Assembly: GCF_019393635.1 (NCBI RefSeq)
Contig: NC_057863.1
Coordinates: 1,180,501-1,244,500, forward strand
Source: Dromiciops gliroides
Taxonomy: Eukaryota > Chordata > Mammalia > Microbiotheria > Microbiotheriidae
Length of the DNA stretch: 64,000 bases
Direction of reading: 5' to 3'
Shown: positions 11,350 through 21,839 of the stretch, piece after piece
How the letters are laid out: the number at the start of each line of letters is the position of its first letter
Position numbering within the stretch: position 1 is the first letter of the stretch
Position numbers and translations under genes: made by a program
Notes under the pieces: generated by a model
The model's database searches: none
Seen by the model: only the letters and a program-made list of their open reading frames with translations
What the model was told of the DNA's origin: nothing

Positions 11350-12092
11350 TCTCAATTGATTTTTAAAATCCTTTTTGAGCTCTTCCAAGAGGGTTTTTTG
11401 TTCTTGAGGCCAATTCATCTTCCCTCCTGAGGCTTCATATGTAGGCAATTTGAGAGTATTTGTCCTCATCTGAGTTTGTGTTTTTCTCTTCCCTGTTCGA
11501 CACAGAAGCTCTCAATGGTGAGAGCTCTTTTTTGTTTCTTGCTCATATTGCAACTTATTTTTTTTTTTTTAAGTTGAGGTCCACTCCTTGGGCACCAGGG
11601 TCACTGTTTCAAGCTTCTTGTGCTGGGAGATAGGGGCTGTGTTGCTGGCTTTCTGGTCTGAGTCCTCTATGGCTTGCGAATTTCTCACCACCCTGGGCTT
11701 GCTTCTGGCATGCTGGGATGGTCAGGCCTGGTCGCGCCCATCCTGTGGGTGGCCCCCTAACTGGCAGCCTGCCCTCTCAGCTGGTGCTGGTGGATCTCAC
11801 CACTGGCCCACTGCACCACTAGCCCGCTGAGCCAAGATCCTGCTGACTTGCCCCAACTCCCTCCACGCTGTGCTGAGGTGCGCTGGGCTCCTCCCCTGCC
11901 GGAATAATACTGACCTTTCCTGAAGTCTTTTAAATTATCTCCATTTGGAAGACTGTGATCCTCTTTCTTTTTGTAGGTTCTGTAGTTTCAGAATATGTTT
12001 AGAGGTTTGATTTAATATTGTTTTTAAGAAGAAATTTCGGAGAGCTCTCGCAGCTTACTGGCTTCTCTCTGCCATCTTGGCTCTGCCTCTTG

Positions 12093-12255
12093 CAGTTGGT
12101 AGGTACTATTATTATATCCATTTTAGAGATGAGAACACTGAGGCAAACAGAAGTGAAGTGATTTGCCTAGGGTCACACAGCTGGTGTGTGGTATCTGAGG
12201 TGAGATTTGAACTCAGTCCTCTACCCACTGCACTGTCTGGCTTCCCAGGATGGAT
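12093..12255 (-). mobile_element. MIR/THER-type CORE-SINE
   Basis: Reverse-orientation MIR pattern: ATTTTAGAGATGAGAACACTGAGG, then TGCCTAGGGTCACACAGCTG and GAGATTTGAACTCAG. It is an old copy directly beside the L1 5' end. Confidence 0.8.
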
Positions 12256-13190
12256 TCTTATCAAGGGACCATCTAAGGCCTTAAATTAAAAATCAAAGCA
12301 GGTTTTCCAACCTCCACAGCCCTGAAAGTGCAGACCTGAAATGCAGCACGAAGCTGGGGGGTGGGATTCCTCCTTGAAGCAGATTTAAAAATAAATAGGA
12401 AGTGCCCCTGGCCACCCTCCATTGGTTAGTGGGCCCTTTCACATGCAGCCAATCATGCCAGGCATGTGGGCACTGCCTCCCTGCAGGGAGGACCCAAGCC
12501 TTCTGGTGTGAGGCCAGTGTTTTATCCAAAGGATAATGCAGCCTGCCTGGCACTGGGGCCCAGGCAGAGGAGTCAGGCCCACTCTTGGTTTTCAGACACC
12601 CCAAGCTTATTCCAAGTTAAGAGTTCCACTCAGTTCCCCTAAAGCTGTGTTCAGGGTCCCTGCTCTTAGGTCCTCTTTGGGGGGACACCATAAAAGCTCC
12701 TGAGAGGCTGAGTGACCGCTGCCCAAAGAGACCTTCTTCTTTCCCCTGTCTGTCATCACATTCCTCCCTGTGTCATAGATTCACAGAGACCGGAGTCTCT
12801 CTGGTACTGGTCCAGTTAGCACTCCCCTTGCTCGGTTTGGTCCCATTGACCAAGTCTAAGAGCCCAGGTCCTTCCCGGTCCAACTCTGTCCTCGACTCAG
12901 TTATGACATGTGCTGGCAATTTAGAAAGGGGCAACTAGTCTGTTGGGTGACGGTGGGATGATGCTTCCTGCTTGGGTCACATCCATAATATCTCCTCCCC
13001 TTCTGCTTATGGTATCGAGTTGTCTGAGCCTCTTGGCAGGGTTCAGAGAAGCTGAGAGAGAAAGAAACAGCTCTACCCCCAGTGCTTTGGGGGAGCATTT
13101 CCTGTCCTCTCTTCCAGCCCGCCTGCTCGCTCCTCTGTCCTTGTGAATCTGCAGCTGAAGGACAGTCTGGAGCATCCCTCCCTCCCTCCC
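12256..13190. other. Intergenic sequence without a recognised gene
   Basis: Mixed-composition sequence. Only short open frames without family signatures are present, and I recognise no conserved exon of the ITGAE gene that flanks P2RX5 in humans. Confidence 0.5.
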
Positions 13191-13194
13191 TCCA

Positions 13195-13395
13195 GAGCTC
13201 AGGAAGACCTGAGTTCAAATCCAGCCTTACATACCTACTAGCCGAGGGACCCTGGGAAAGTTCCTTTACATCTAGCTCAGTTTCCTCAACTGTAAAATCG
13301 GAATTCCTGTAGCCCCTGCCTCTGAGGAGAGCTGTGGATAAAGCGCCCAGCACAGTGCCTGGCATATAGCGGGCACTTCATGAAAGCTTGGGTCT
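13195..13395 (+). mobile_element. MIR-type SINE remnant
   Basis: Forward pattern GACCTGAGTTCAAATCCAGC, CTCAGTTTCCTCAACTGTAA, then CAGTGCCTGGCATATAG...GCACTTCATGAA, the classic MIR 3' half. Confidence 0.8.
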
Positions 13396-13774
13396 TCCCC
13401 TCCTCCTCCCTCCTCCATAGTCTGGCACAGTTTGGGACCTCAGCTCTTGGTGGTCCCACCTGTGTTCAGCCCCTCAACAGCTCACAAGCTGGGACTGCTG
13501 CCAGAGCTTCCGCTTCCTCCTCCCAGGGGTCTGACAGTGGCTTCTGTCCCAGCAGCTCCCTACTGCCCCCTGGTGGCAGCCACACTTCTCCGCCTAACCC
13601 CACCTGGCCTGCTCCCTTAGCAGGCCTCGTCCTGCCTGCGTGGTCACCTTTCTCGCCCATAGTTTCGGTGATCACTGTCATCTAGATGACTGCCAGAGCT
13701 AGACCCAGCCCTAACCTTTCTGGACTCAGTCTCCCACTGACAGCTGCCTAGTCAACATAGCCAGCAGTAACAAT

Positions 13775-14005
13775 AGTGGGCGTCTGTCCAGCATTGTAAG
13801 GTTTGCAAAGCACTGTAGTGCTATGATCTCTTTTGGTCCTCACCTAACCCTGGGTGGTAGGTACTATTATACCCCCATTTTACAGATGAGGAAATTCAGG
13901 CAAACAGATTTAAGTGACTTGCTCAGGATCACACAGCTACTAAGTTTCTGAAGTGAGATTTGAACTCAGGTCCTCTATCCACTGTGCTACCTAGGTGCTC
14001 CTACC
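13775..14005 (-). mobile_element. MIR/THER1-type SINE
   Basis: Full-length reverse copy: AAGGTTTGCAAAGCACT, CCCATTTTACAGATGAGGAA, GGATCACACAGCTACTAAG, GAGATTTGAACTCAGGTC. Confidence 0.85.
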
Positions 14006-14601
14006 CAGGATTTAAAGGAAGGCAGAAAGGTCAGTATTTGGAGCAGAGGAGGGAGGCCTGGGGGATGGCGGGAGAGAATGGCCAGAGCTGAGAGAGGGAG
14101 GCTCTTCTTCATGGAACAGCCAGGAGGACGGCTAACGGCATGGAGAAGTGTGTGGTGGAGAGAGGACTTGGTAAGAGGCCTGGGGAGGTATTGGGGGGGA
14201 GGGTGGGGGGAGGGGGAGGAAGGGCTTTGAAGGCCAAGCAGAGCAGCTGGGGTTTCATCTTTTTGGAGGCTACAGGGAGCCACTGGAGTTTGGGGTGTGT
14301 GTGTGTGTGTATGTGTATGGGGTGTGGGGCTGCCTCTCACTTCCGGGATCAGATTCGAATGCTGCATTTGGCCTTGAAGTCTCCTTTTTCAGTCTTCTGT
14401 TTCATTTCCCTCCATGTTGACTGTACTCCAGAAAAACTGGCCTCCTTGTTATAGGAACATCTCTTGACAAAGCATGCCTAGGGGGTGGTCAAAGTCCTTT
14501 GGGTAAACCTTCCCCCAAAATGGTCGGACTTATGGAAAATCTGAGAATGAATTCCTTGTCTGTGTCATTGCACTCTCTCCTTACCCCACAGCCTACTTTC
14601 A

Positions 14602-14783
14602 TTTTTGTTTGTTTGTTTTTGTTTTGTTTTGTTTTGTTTTGCAGGGCAATGAGGGTCAAGTGACTTGTCCAGGGTCACACAGCTATCAAGTGTCAAGTGT
14701 CCCAGGCTGGATTTGAACTCAGGTCTTCCTGAATCCAAGGCTAGTGTTTTATCCACTGTGCCACCTAGCTGCCCCACCCCCCC
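14602..14783 (-). mobile_element. WSINE1-type SINE
   Basis: Perfect 13-bp target duplication CAGCCTACTTTCA at 14589-14601 and 14784-14796. It has a (TTTTG)n-type tail. Confidence 0.92.
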
Positions 14784-14984
14784 CAGCCTACTTTCAATGG
14801 AAATCTTCATCCTTTTTTACTATCACCTACAAATCCATTTTGTTCTCCAAGAGCAAGCAGGGCAGAGACCATGCCAGATTTCCTCTACATCTTCCCCTCC
14901 CAACAAACTACGATCCATGTTTTGCCCTTACTAGTTATTTGTTATTGAATTTATGTTGAAGACTCATTTGTCAAGAAATGCTTT

Positions 14985-15163
14985 TGAGGGGGCAGCTAGA
15001 TGGCGCAGGGGATAGAGCACCAGCCCTTGATTCAGGAGAACCTGAGTTTGAATCAGGCCTCAGACACTTAACACTTACTAGCTGTGTGACCCTGGCCAAG
15101 TCACTTAACCCCCATTGCCTCACAAAAAAAAAAAAAAAGAAAAAAGGAAGGAAGGAAGGAAGA
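14985..15163 (+). mobile_element. WSINE1-type SINE with GGAA-expanded tail
   Basis: Target duplication AAGAAATGCTTT at 14973-14984 and 15164-15175. The tail carries a short (GGAA)n growth. Confidence 0.92.
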
Positions 15164-15384
15164 AAGAAATGCTTTGGGGACATTGTGGTAAAAGTCTCTG
15201 AATGCCTGAATGCACTCAATCTGCAGATCAACAGAGGGAACTATCCTGTCAGGCAGAACCAGAGGGGAGCAGGGCCACACGTTGCTGAATCAGTTGAGAA
15301 GATGGATGTTACATAGGCACCCAGGGCAGGAAACTGAACTGGTCTCTTCCAGGGAATCAACAACCATATGGGAAAATACTCCAA

Positions 15385-15860
15385 ACCACTTGTAATTAGA
15401 GAAATGCAAATGAAAACAACTGACTGACCAGGGGGAGAAAAGAGGAAACAGCAGATGTTACAGGGAGAGAAGCTGTGAGACAAGACTAATAATGCACTGT
15501 TGGTGGGAGAGAGAACTGGTCCAGCCCTTCTGGGGAGCCATGCCCAGAAAGGGACCAAACTGTGCCTGCCCTTCGATCCAGAAATACCATGAGTCTTTAG
15601 CCCAAAGATATCAAAGAAAGGGGGAAAGGACCCATACATACAAAAATGTTCATAGCAGCTCTTTGTCGTTTTAAAAAGGATACCAAAGAGGTACCTGTAA
15701 ATTGGAGAGTGATCTTGCCTATTATATTGTATGACTATACTGGAATTCATTGTGCCATAAGAAATGATGAGAAACCCAGGGAGACCGGTATCAACTGATG
15801 CAGAGGGAAGTAAGCAGGCCCTGGAGAGGGATTTGGACAACAAAGCAGATAAGATTTAAG
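15385..15860 (+). mobile_element. Ancient L1 ORF2/3' end fragment
   Basis: Recognisable by 'TTAGAGAAATGCAAATGAAA', CACTGTTGGTGGGAG, TTCGATCCAGAAATACC and ATAAGAAATGATGAG in the order of the end of L1 ORF2. It is more decayed than the L1s at the left edge. Confidence 0.75.
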
Positions 15861-16124
15861 GACTCAGAGCAGGGCAGTGGCCAGCCACAAGGCTGGCTCC
15901 CCACAGAGAGACTGGTTGTGGACACAGCCAATGCGGGAGCTCATTCTGCTGACCTGTCACGAGAGTTTTGTTTGTCTTTGCTTCATTGGTGGGAGGCGTG
16001 AGGGAGGTGAAGAGGGTCACTGAAGAGAGCAGTAGTTACAGACAAGCAAGCCAGCTTGTCTCATGTACAATGTCATCTATACACTGTCCCGGACAGCAGC
16101 AGCAACCTAAAGTGTGGGGAAATC

Positions 16125-16835
16125 TGAGCTCCTTGGACACCCCCAGTCCGCTCCCCTCCATTTATTCCCTCCACTTCCTCCCCAGTCAGCCCATTCCCAC
16201 CCCTTGTAACCTGGCCTCTTCCCCATCACAACTTCCCAGTGATCTTGACGTCTCTTTCTCTGGAAGCCTGGTCTCGGTCCTCAGCCTCTCTGCAGCCTCT
16301 GACATTGTCACTCTCTCCTCTCTAGGGTTTGGAGACAATCCTCTATCCTGGCTCTCTGTCTGACTGCTGCTTCTCCGCGTCTTCTTCCAAGTCTCCCTTG
16401 CCCCCTGAAGGCGCCTCACAGGCTCTGGCCTGGGCCTTCTCTTCTCTCTCACTGGTGATCTTACCATTCCCTCTAGGCAAGGTGAATGGCAGATTCTAGC
16501 CCCCATCTCTCTCTTGAACTCCAGTCCATATCACCAAGGGAATGGTCTAGTGGACTTTTCTTTTTTTTTCTTTTTTCTTTTTGCAGGGCAATGAGGATTA
16601 AGTGACTTGCCCAGGGTCACACAGCCAGTAAGTGTCGAGTATCTGAGGCTGGATTTGAACTCAAGTGCACCTGAATCCAGGGCCGGTGCTCTATCCACTG
16701 GGCCACCTAGCTGCCCCCTGGACATTTCAAAAGGGATATTCCATAGGCATCTCAAACTCAACATGTCCAAGATGGAGCTCATTGCGACCCCATCCCACCT
16801 CTCTCTGATGTCCCTGTTTTTCTTTCAATGCTGAC
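16125..16835 (+). mobile_element. L2 LINE reverse-transcriptase region, split by a SINE
   Basis: Shows the L2 signatures CTCTGCAGCCTCTGACATTG and, after the SINE, CTCAAACTCAACATGTCCAA followed by GATGGAGCTCATT. Forward orientation and heavily decayed. Confidence 0.8.
16558..16717 (-). mobile_element. WSINE1-type SINE inside the L2
   Basis: Reverse SINE, flanked by TGGACTTTTC / TGGACATTTC, interrupting the L2 copy. Confidence 0.88.
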
Positions 16836-17065
16836 TGACAGAGAGCTGAGACAGAGGGATTCTTCTTCATTTCTCCATGAATAGACCCGGAAACATCCAC
16901 TTTTTTGTCCTGCATAGTGTGGTCCTATGTGGAAGGAGGGAAAATGAGGCCAGGGGTTCTGGGCACTAGAATTTGTGGTCTGCTGGCTCCCTATGCCGAG
17001 AGGAGGGCCCTTGTCACCGTCTGGCTAGCCTCAGTGAGGTTCTCTCCTTCAAAAGGTGGAGGAAC

Positions 17066-17211
17066 AGGGGCAGCTAGATGGTGCAGTGGATAAAGTATCG
17101 GCCCTGAATTCAGGAGGACCTGAGTTCAAATCCAGCCTCAGACATTTGACACTTAACAGCTGTGTGACCCTGGGCAAGTCACTTAAAAAAAAAAAACCAA
17201 CAAAAACCAAC
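17066..17211 (+). mobile_element. WSINE1-type SINE
   Basis: Target duplication AAAAGGTGGAGGAAC (17051-17065) and AAAAGGTGGAAGAAC (17212-17226), one difference. Confidence 0.92.
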
Positions 17212-17419
17212 AAAAGGTGGAAGAACCCGTGGGGGGACATTCTGTTCTGGATGTGATTCCCAACAGGGTAGAAGAGGCTTCTAGGATAGATATCAGGGGA
17301 ACCCTGTGGGGAGGTGATCCTTCCATTGTGAGGCAGGAGAGTAGTCTGCTGCGCTCCCTACATTTGGGGAGGTCCAATTTCAGACAGTTTACATGTAGGA
17401 GAAGTAGCAACCCTTGGGC

Positions 17420-17712
17420 CAAAGTTCTTGTGGGTGTGAGTGTAGATGCATGAGTGTGTTTTATATGTGAGCATGGTGTGAGTGTGCTATGTGTGTATCT
17501 GTGAGAGAGTATGTGTTGTATGTGAGCATAGTGTGAGTGTGCTGTGTGTGTCTATGAGAGAGAATATGTGAGTGTGAGTGTAGATGTATGAGTGTGTGTA
17601 TCTGTGAGAGAGTGTGTGTTGTATGTGAGCATGGTGTGAGTGTGCTCTGTGTGTATCTGTGAGAGAGTGTGAGTGTGTTGTCTGTGTATGAGTGTGTGTT
17701 ATCTGTGAGGGG
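17420..17712. repeat. TG-rich minisatellite
   Basis: Imperfect units of about 55 or more bases, each beginning GAGCATGGTGTGAGTGTGCT and ending GAGAGAGT...TGTATGT, repeated about three times with length variation. Confidence 0.7.
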
Positions 17713-17944
17713 AAGGCGCTAGCCCTGGAGAGCACTGGGAAAGCTGATGTGAAGGCAATGCCGCCCAGGAGCCTGGGGGCTGGTACAGAGGCAATGGGAT
17801 TCAGTGGTATTCACCCTGGACAATTTCACAGGGTCTCAGCCCTCTCGTTTTACAGAGGAGAAAACTGAGGCTCAGGGAGAAGCCCAAGGTCGAAGGCAAG
17901 GCTGGGACACAGCTCTCTCCCCTGACTCTTCACGATTCCTTCTT

Positions 17945-18110
17945 TGGGAGCCTCTGTCCAACCATTCCTCGTTCAATGGAGGCCTCCTTTGTTCCCAGCT
18001 TTGGATCACCACTAGAAATGCTGCTGTGAATACTTTGTAGACAAGGGCCCTTTCTGTCTGCTGCTGACCTCCTCTGCAACATGGCCAGTTATCAGAGGGT
18101 TGGGTCAAAG
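17945..18110 (-). mobile_element. Old L1 3' fragment
   Basis: Reverse L1 ORF2-end pattern (CCATTCCTCGTTCAATGGAG, CTGCTGTGAATACTTTGTA, GGGTTGGGTCAAAGAATATG), comparable to 4675-4835 but more decayed. Confidence 0.65.
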
Positions 18111-18220
18111 AATATGGGCAGCTCAGGGCAGCTAGGGGGCACAGTGGAGAAAGCACCGGCCCTGGAGTCAGCAGGACCTGAGTTCAAATTCGACCTCAGA
18201 CACTTGACACTTACTAGCTG

Positions 18221-18706
18221 TGATGTTTAAAATCTAAATTGTGTGATCACCTTAAATTAAAAAGCTTCAGTACCAGTTTGGGGGCATTAAACATTTATTA
18301 AAAGCATACAGGTATGCACATGGAGTTCAGAAAGTTAAGAAAAAGAAAGCCTACCTAGTCTAGAGTTCCAGCCTGGTCTGGTTCCTCCTCAAGTCCTCTG
18401 CCACCGGGAGCCTGCTTCAACCACGAACACACTAGCAAACTGATTGTGGAAGCTTTTTATAGGTCTGGAACAGAGGCGGTCCTTACACACTGCTTCAAGC
18501 TGATTGGTTGAAGGTGTTCTCAAGTTAAGTTCAAAGTCTAGCTTCTGAGAACAATACCTTCTTAAGGGCTAGCCAGGTGTGATTACAATCTAGTTAACTT
18601 TGAAGTAGGCTAATCAGCAGTCAATCACTCTCACTTGATTCAATCAGTTTAGATTAATTTCCAGGTGGGCCTTTGAGTATCTGCTAAACCCCATTATTTT
18701 ATCACA
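18221..18706 (-). mobile_element. Solo LTR of an endogenous retrovirus (6-bp duplication)
   Basis: A 486-bp TG...CA unit within a SINE, with the same 6-bp direct repeat TAGCTG at 18215-18220 and 18707-18712. In minus orientation the parts are a U3 with a CCAAT box and a TATAAAAAG box, then AATAAA in the R region and a short U5. No internal region remains, so it is a recombined fossil. A 6-bp duplication is typical of class II (ERVK-like) elements; the family name is not certain. It is younger than the host SINE. Confidence 0.88.
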
Positions 18707-18756
18707 TAGCTGTGTGACCCTGGGCAAGTCACTTAACCCTCATTGCCCTGCAAAAA

Positions 18757-18840
18757 GAAAGGAAGGAAGGAAGGAAGGAAGGAAGGAAGGAAGGAAGGAA
18801 GGAAGGAAGGAAGGAAGGAAGGAAGGAAGGAAGGAAAGAA
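18757..18840 (+). repeat. (GGAA)n microsatellite from SINE tail
   Basis: About 18 nearly perfect GGAA units directly after the SINE 3' end, ending in AAAGAAAAAG before the target duplication. Confidence 0.95.
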
Positions 18841-19179
18841 AAAGATTATGGGCAGCTCATAAAAGAATTCCACATGGAATGGGACTTATTCACTTTTGTT
18901 AATTCTCTATAGATTTTGGATGCCAGAGGCAAAGATGGAGTTCTGAAGGCACAAAGAAATAATCCCAGTGAGAAGGAAGAAGGGGAATGATCTGTAGAAA
19001 ACAATGTGAATGTGCAGGGACCTATAATCAACTTTGATTTTAGAAGATAGAATCGAGGGTGAGGAACAGGCTGGATCCCAGTGCTTGTCATCATTCTGTA
19101 ATAAGAGTATCCCCATTGTGCAAAAAACGACACGAGGCTGGTAAGGAAGGCTAAGGACAAACAAAATGAGCTTGAAATT

Positions 19180-19391
19180 TTGTGTGTGAGTGAGTGTGAA
19201 TGGGTGTACCTGAGAAAGTGTGAATAAGTAAATGTGTGAGAGAGTATGAGAGTGTGTGAGTGAATGAGTATGTGAATGAGTTAGTGTGAGTGAATGATTG
19301 TGTGAGAATATGTGTGAGTTGTGTGTGTGAATGTGTGTGACAGAATGTGTTGTGTGTTATGAATGTCAGTGACTGAATGTGTGTGAGAACA

Positions 19392-19442
<51 letters not shown>

Positions 19443-19465
19443 CAGAGAGAGAGAAAGAGAGAGAA
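19180..19465. repeat. TGAG-rich repeat, (TG)n and (GA)n
   Basis: Imperfect GTGTGAGTGAATG-type sequence that becomes a pure (GT)n at about 19394-19427 and then (GA)n to about 19463. Confidence 0.9.
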
Positions 19466-19739
19466 GCTAAATTAGAGGAAAGAGGCAGCTCAAACCAGGG
19501 AAGGGATCACGATTTCAGGTGGATGGGGTGCTGAAGTGGCCAAGGAGAAGGCAGAGCTGCCCATTCCTTGGTCTGTCAAGGAGATGGTTTCTGGCCATGG
19601 TTGGCTGATAGGAAGCTGCTACCTGGTGTCCGCCAGTTCATGTGAAGAGAACATTGCTGTTCAGAATGAGCCCCAGCCCCAGCCTCTTGTGCTGAAAGAA
19701 CCAGGGGTGGTAGCATAAGCACCACAGGACCAGAAGAGG

Positions 19740-20760
19740 GAAGGAAACAGAGTTTGCAAACTGTGAGTCAGGGAGCAAGGCGTGACTTCTGGGCAGGATT
19801 GTAGACCGCGCTATTAAAGCCATGGTTAATAACCAACTGAAAAAGAAAGCTGTGCTTACTAGAGCCAGAACAGGTCCAGCCAGGCTCACGCCTATTTGTG
19901 GCCAGGGGGACTCCGCTGGCAGATGAGGGCAACCCTGTCAAGATCCCTACCCTAGACTTTAGCAAAGCCCAGAGGGAGAACAATCCATTTTCCAGGGGCA
20001 ACTCCGGGGGGTGACGAGGGGGATTCAGAATTAGCCAAAAGTCAGAGGTCCCAGTTGTCCTCGATGGCTCCATGTGTCCCGAAAAGGGGTCTCCATGAGT
20101 GTGTCCTGACCCTCTGCCAAGTCAGACTCTTATCAGGGCCAGGGGGCGGGATGCCACCGAGCTGGGGTGGGGCGGGGGGGGGGGCCGCGGCGGATGGCTA
20201 ACTGCCCCATCAGACAACAAGAGAGTTCAGCTTCAAGAAGGTCTTGCTGGGGGGTGGGGGGTGGGGTGGGGCAACAAACCAGGATGAAATGTTCTCAGCT
20301 CTTGTCTTCCCAAACTCAGCTCTGCAAGGACCAGACAGTGCGGACAGGGAAGGCTGTCAGTCTATCAAGCCAAGCCATGGGGCATGGCTCCCTAGGCAGC
20401 TCATCCAGTCTTGGGATGAAGTGTGACACAGAGTCAGAGAGCAGGCTCAGGGCTGGGGGGGAGGGGCTGCTGTGCCCGCCCCGCTCAGTCCCATCTGGGC
20501 ATCACAGGCTAAGAGAGATGCCAACGAGCTGAAGAGAGTCCAGAGGCGGGCACCAGACTGGGCAACATCCTGGAGTCACCTCGTGGGAGGCCTGAGTCTG
20601 CTGAGTCTGGGGAAGAGAAGGCCATGTGGGCATGACCCAGGGCTCTCCGTCTTTGAGGGGCTGGCACATGCAAGGGGGGTTGGATTTGTTCTGCCTGTAC
20701 CTGGAGAGTGCATGTGGCTGGAGGTGTGTGTATGGGGGTGGGGCTTGACACTGCCTTAAG
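19740..20760 (+). mobile_element. CR1/L3-type LINE remnants
   Basis: Two blocks. At about 19900-20080 the sequence reads CCCTAGACTTTAGCAAAGCC (LDFSKA, the RT motif) and GGATTCAGAATTAGCCAAAA. At about 20510-20760 it reads GAGAGTCCAGAGGCGGGCAC, GGAAGAGAAGGCC and GGGGCTGGCACATGCAAG, the L3 3' end. Very old; frames destroyed. Confidence 0.7.
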
Positions 20761-21114
20761 CGCTATCCAGCTCCATCTCACTGCCCAGCTGTGGCCTGGG
20801 TCAGATGCCAAACCTAAGAGGGGCCACAAGGACGTGGGCTTCTGGCAGGAGGCCAACCAACACGGGGCCCAAGAAGTCCAGGGGAAGGGGGGCCTGGAGC
20901 CAATGCTCAGAACCCATGAGGGAGAAAGCCGGGGGCAATGGGAAGGGTCTGATGCCTCTGGAAGCCAAAGGGTTTGGCCTGGGAGAGCACTTCTACTGCC
21001 CCTCCCCCATGACTACTCGCTGGCTGAGGCCTCTGGGGAGGAATGGCTTCGTGGGAGGATCAGATGGGAGGTCACAGGACTGACTGAGAGTAGGAAGGCA
21101 GCTGGCATTTTCTA

Positions 21115-21261
21115 TTTATTTATTTGGTGAGGCAATTGGAGTTAAGTGACTTGCCCAGGGTCACACAGCTAGTAAGTGTCAAGTGTCTGAGGCTGGATTT
21201 GAACTCAGGTCCTCCTGAATCCAGGGCCGGTGCTCTATCCATTGCGCCACCTAGCTGCCCC
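21115..21261 (-). mobile_element. WSINE1-type SINE
   Basis: Perfect 15-bp target duplication AGCTGGCATTTTCTA at 21100-21114 and 21262-21276; tail (ATTT)n. Confidence 0.93.
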
Positions 21262-21639
21262 AGCTGGCATTTTCTAAATGAGGACCTGAGTCCCATGGAG
21301 GTGTCAGAGATGGAAGGGGACCCAGGACTGTGACAACGGTCTCCTGGCAGATGCTGTGATCCGGTGTCATCATGTGTTCAAAGGGGGAGTTGGGGACTGA
21401 GGTCCTGCCGGCCTCTTGTTCTTGTGGCTGGCCACCCCTCCCCCAAACGTGGGCCCATCTGTCTGTAAGACCTCTTCCATGGGGATCAATGGGATCCCCA
21501 CAGGATCCCATATCCATACACTTACTCTTTGGAATGACATTGAATATACCCTGCAGTGGGGTGGCTCTGTGGATGGAGCCCTCCTCTCCATTCACCCCAC
21601 CCCAGCTAAATGGAGAGCAGTGGCTGGAGTCAGCAAATC

Positions 21640-21790
21640 TGGCCCCGGTACTCACCAGCTGGGTGGTCCTGGAAGACACTGCCTCAATTTCCTCATTTGT
21701 AAGAGCAGGGAGATAACAATAGTGCCCACCTTGCAGGGTTTTGTGAGCACCAAACGAGGTCCTACTTGTCAAATGCTTAGTACAGAAGAC
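21640..21790 (+). mobile_element. MIR fragment
   Basis: TGGGTGGTCCTGGAAGACAC, CTCAATTTCCTCATTTGTAA and GTGCCCACCTTGCAGGGTT follow the MIR forward order. Confidence 0.7.
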
Positions 21791-21839
21791 GGGCTTGTTC
21801 CTTCCCCACTTCCCATCCGGGCCCCCCTCCCCCAGGGGT

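Larger units (their letters stand above)
4106..12092 (-). mobile_element. Nearly full-length LINE-1, heavily nested
   Basis: The 3' tail is at about 4110 and the 5' end at about 12090, where the minus strand reads GAGCCAAGATGGC, the typical L1 5' start. On the minus strand: 5' UTR to about 11480; ORF1, whose C-terminal domain is open at 9576-9271 (LKAWNMIFQKAKELGFQPR); an inter-ORF stretch of about 600 bases with (TA)n; and ORF2 from about 8650 to 4500. ORF2 shows endonuclease (GVAILISDK, ILNMYAQSG), reverse transcriptase (open 6850-6092, with [21 protein letters not shown] and catalytic FADD at residues 205-208 of that segment) and the C-terminal end. Frames are broken many times, so it is inactive. 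Removing seven SINEs and one LTR leaves about 6.5 kb, a full L1 length. Confidence 0.88.
18126..18844 (+). mobile_element. WSINE1-type SINE split by a solo LTR
   Basis: The SINE head runs 18126-18220 and the rest resumes at 18707 with TAGCTGTGTGACCCTGGGC. Outer target duplications are AATATGGGCAGCTCA (18111-18125) and ATTATGGGCAGCTCA (18845-18859). The tail has grown into a long (GGAA)n microsatellite. Confidence 0.92.
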
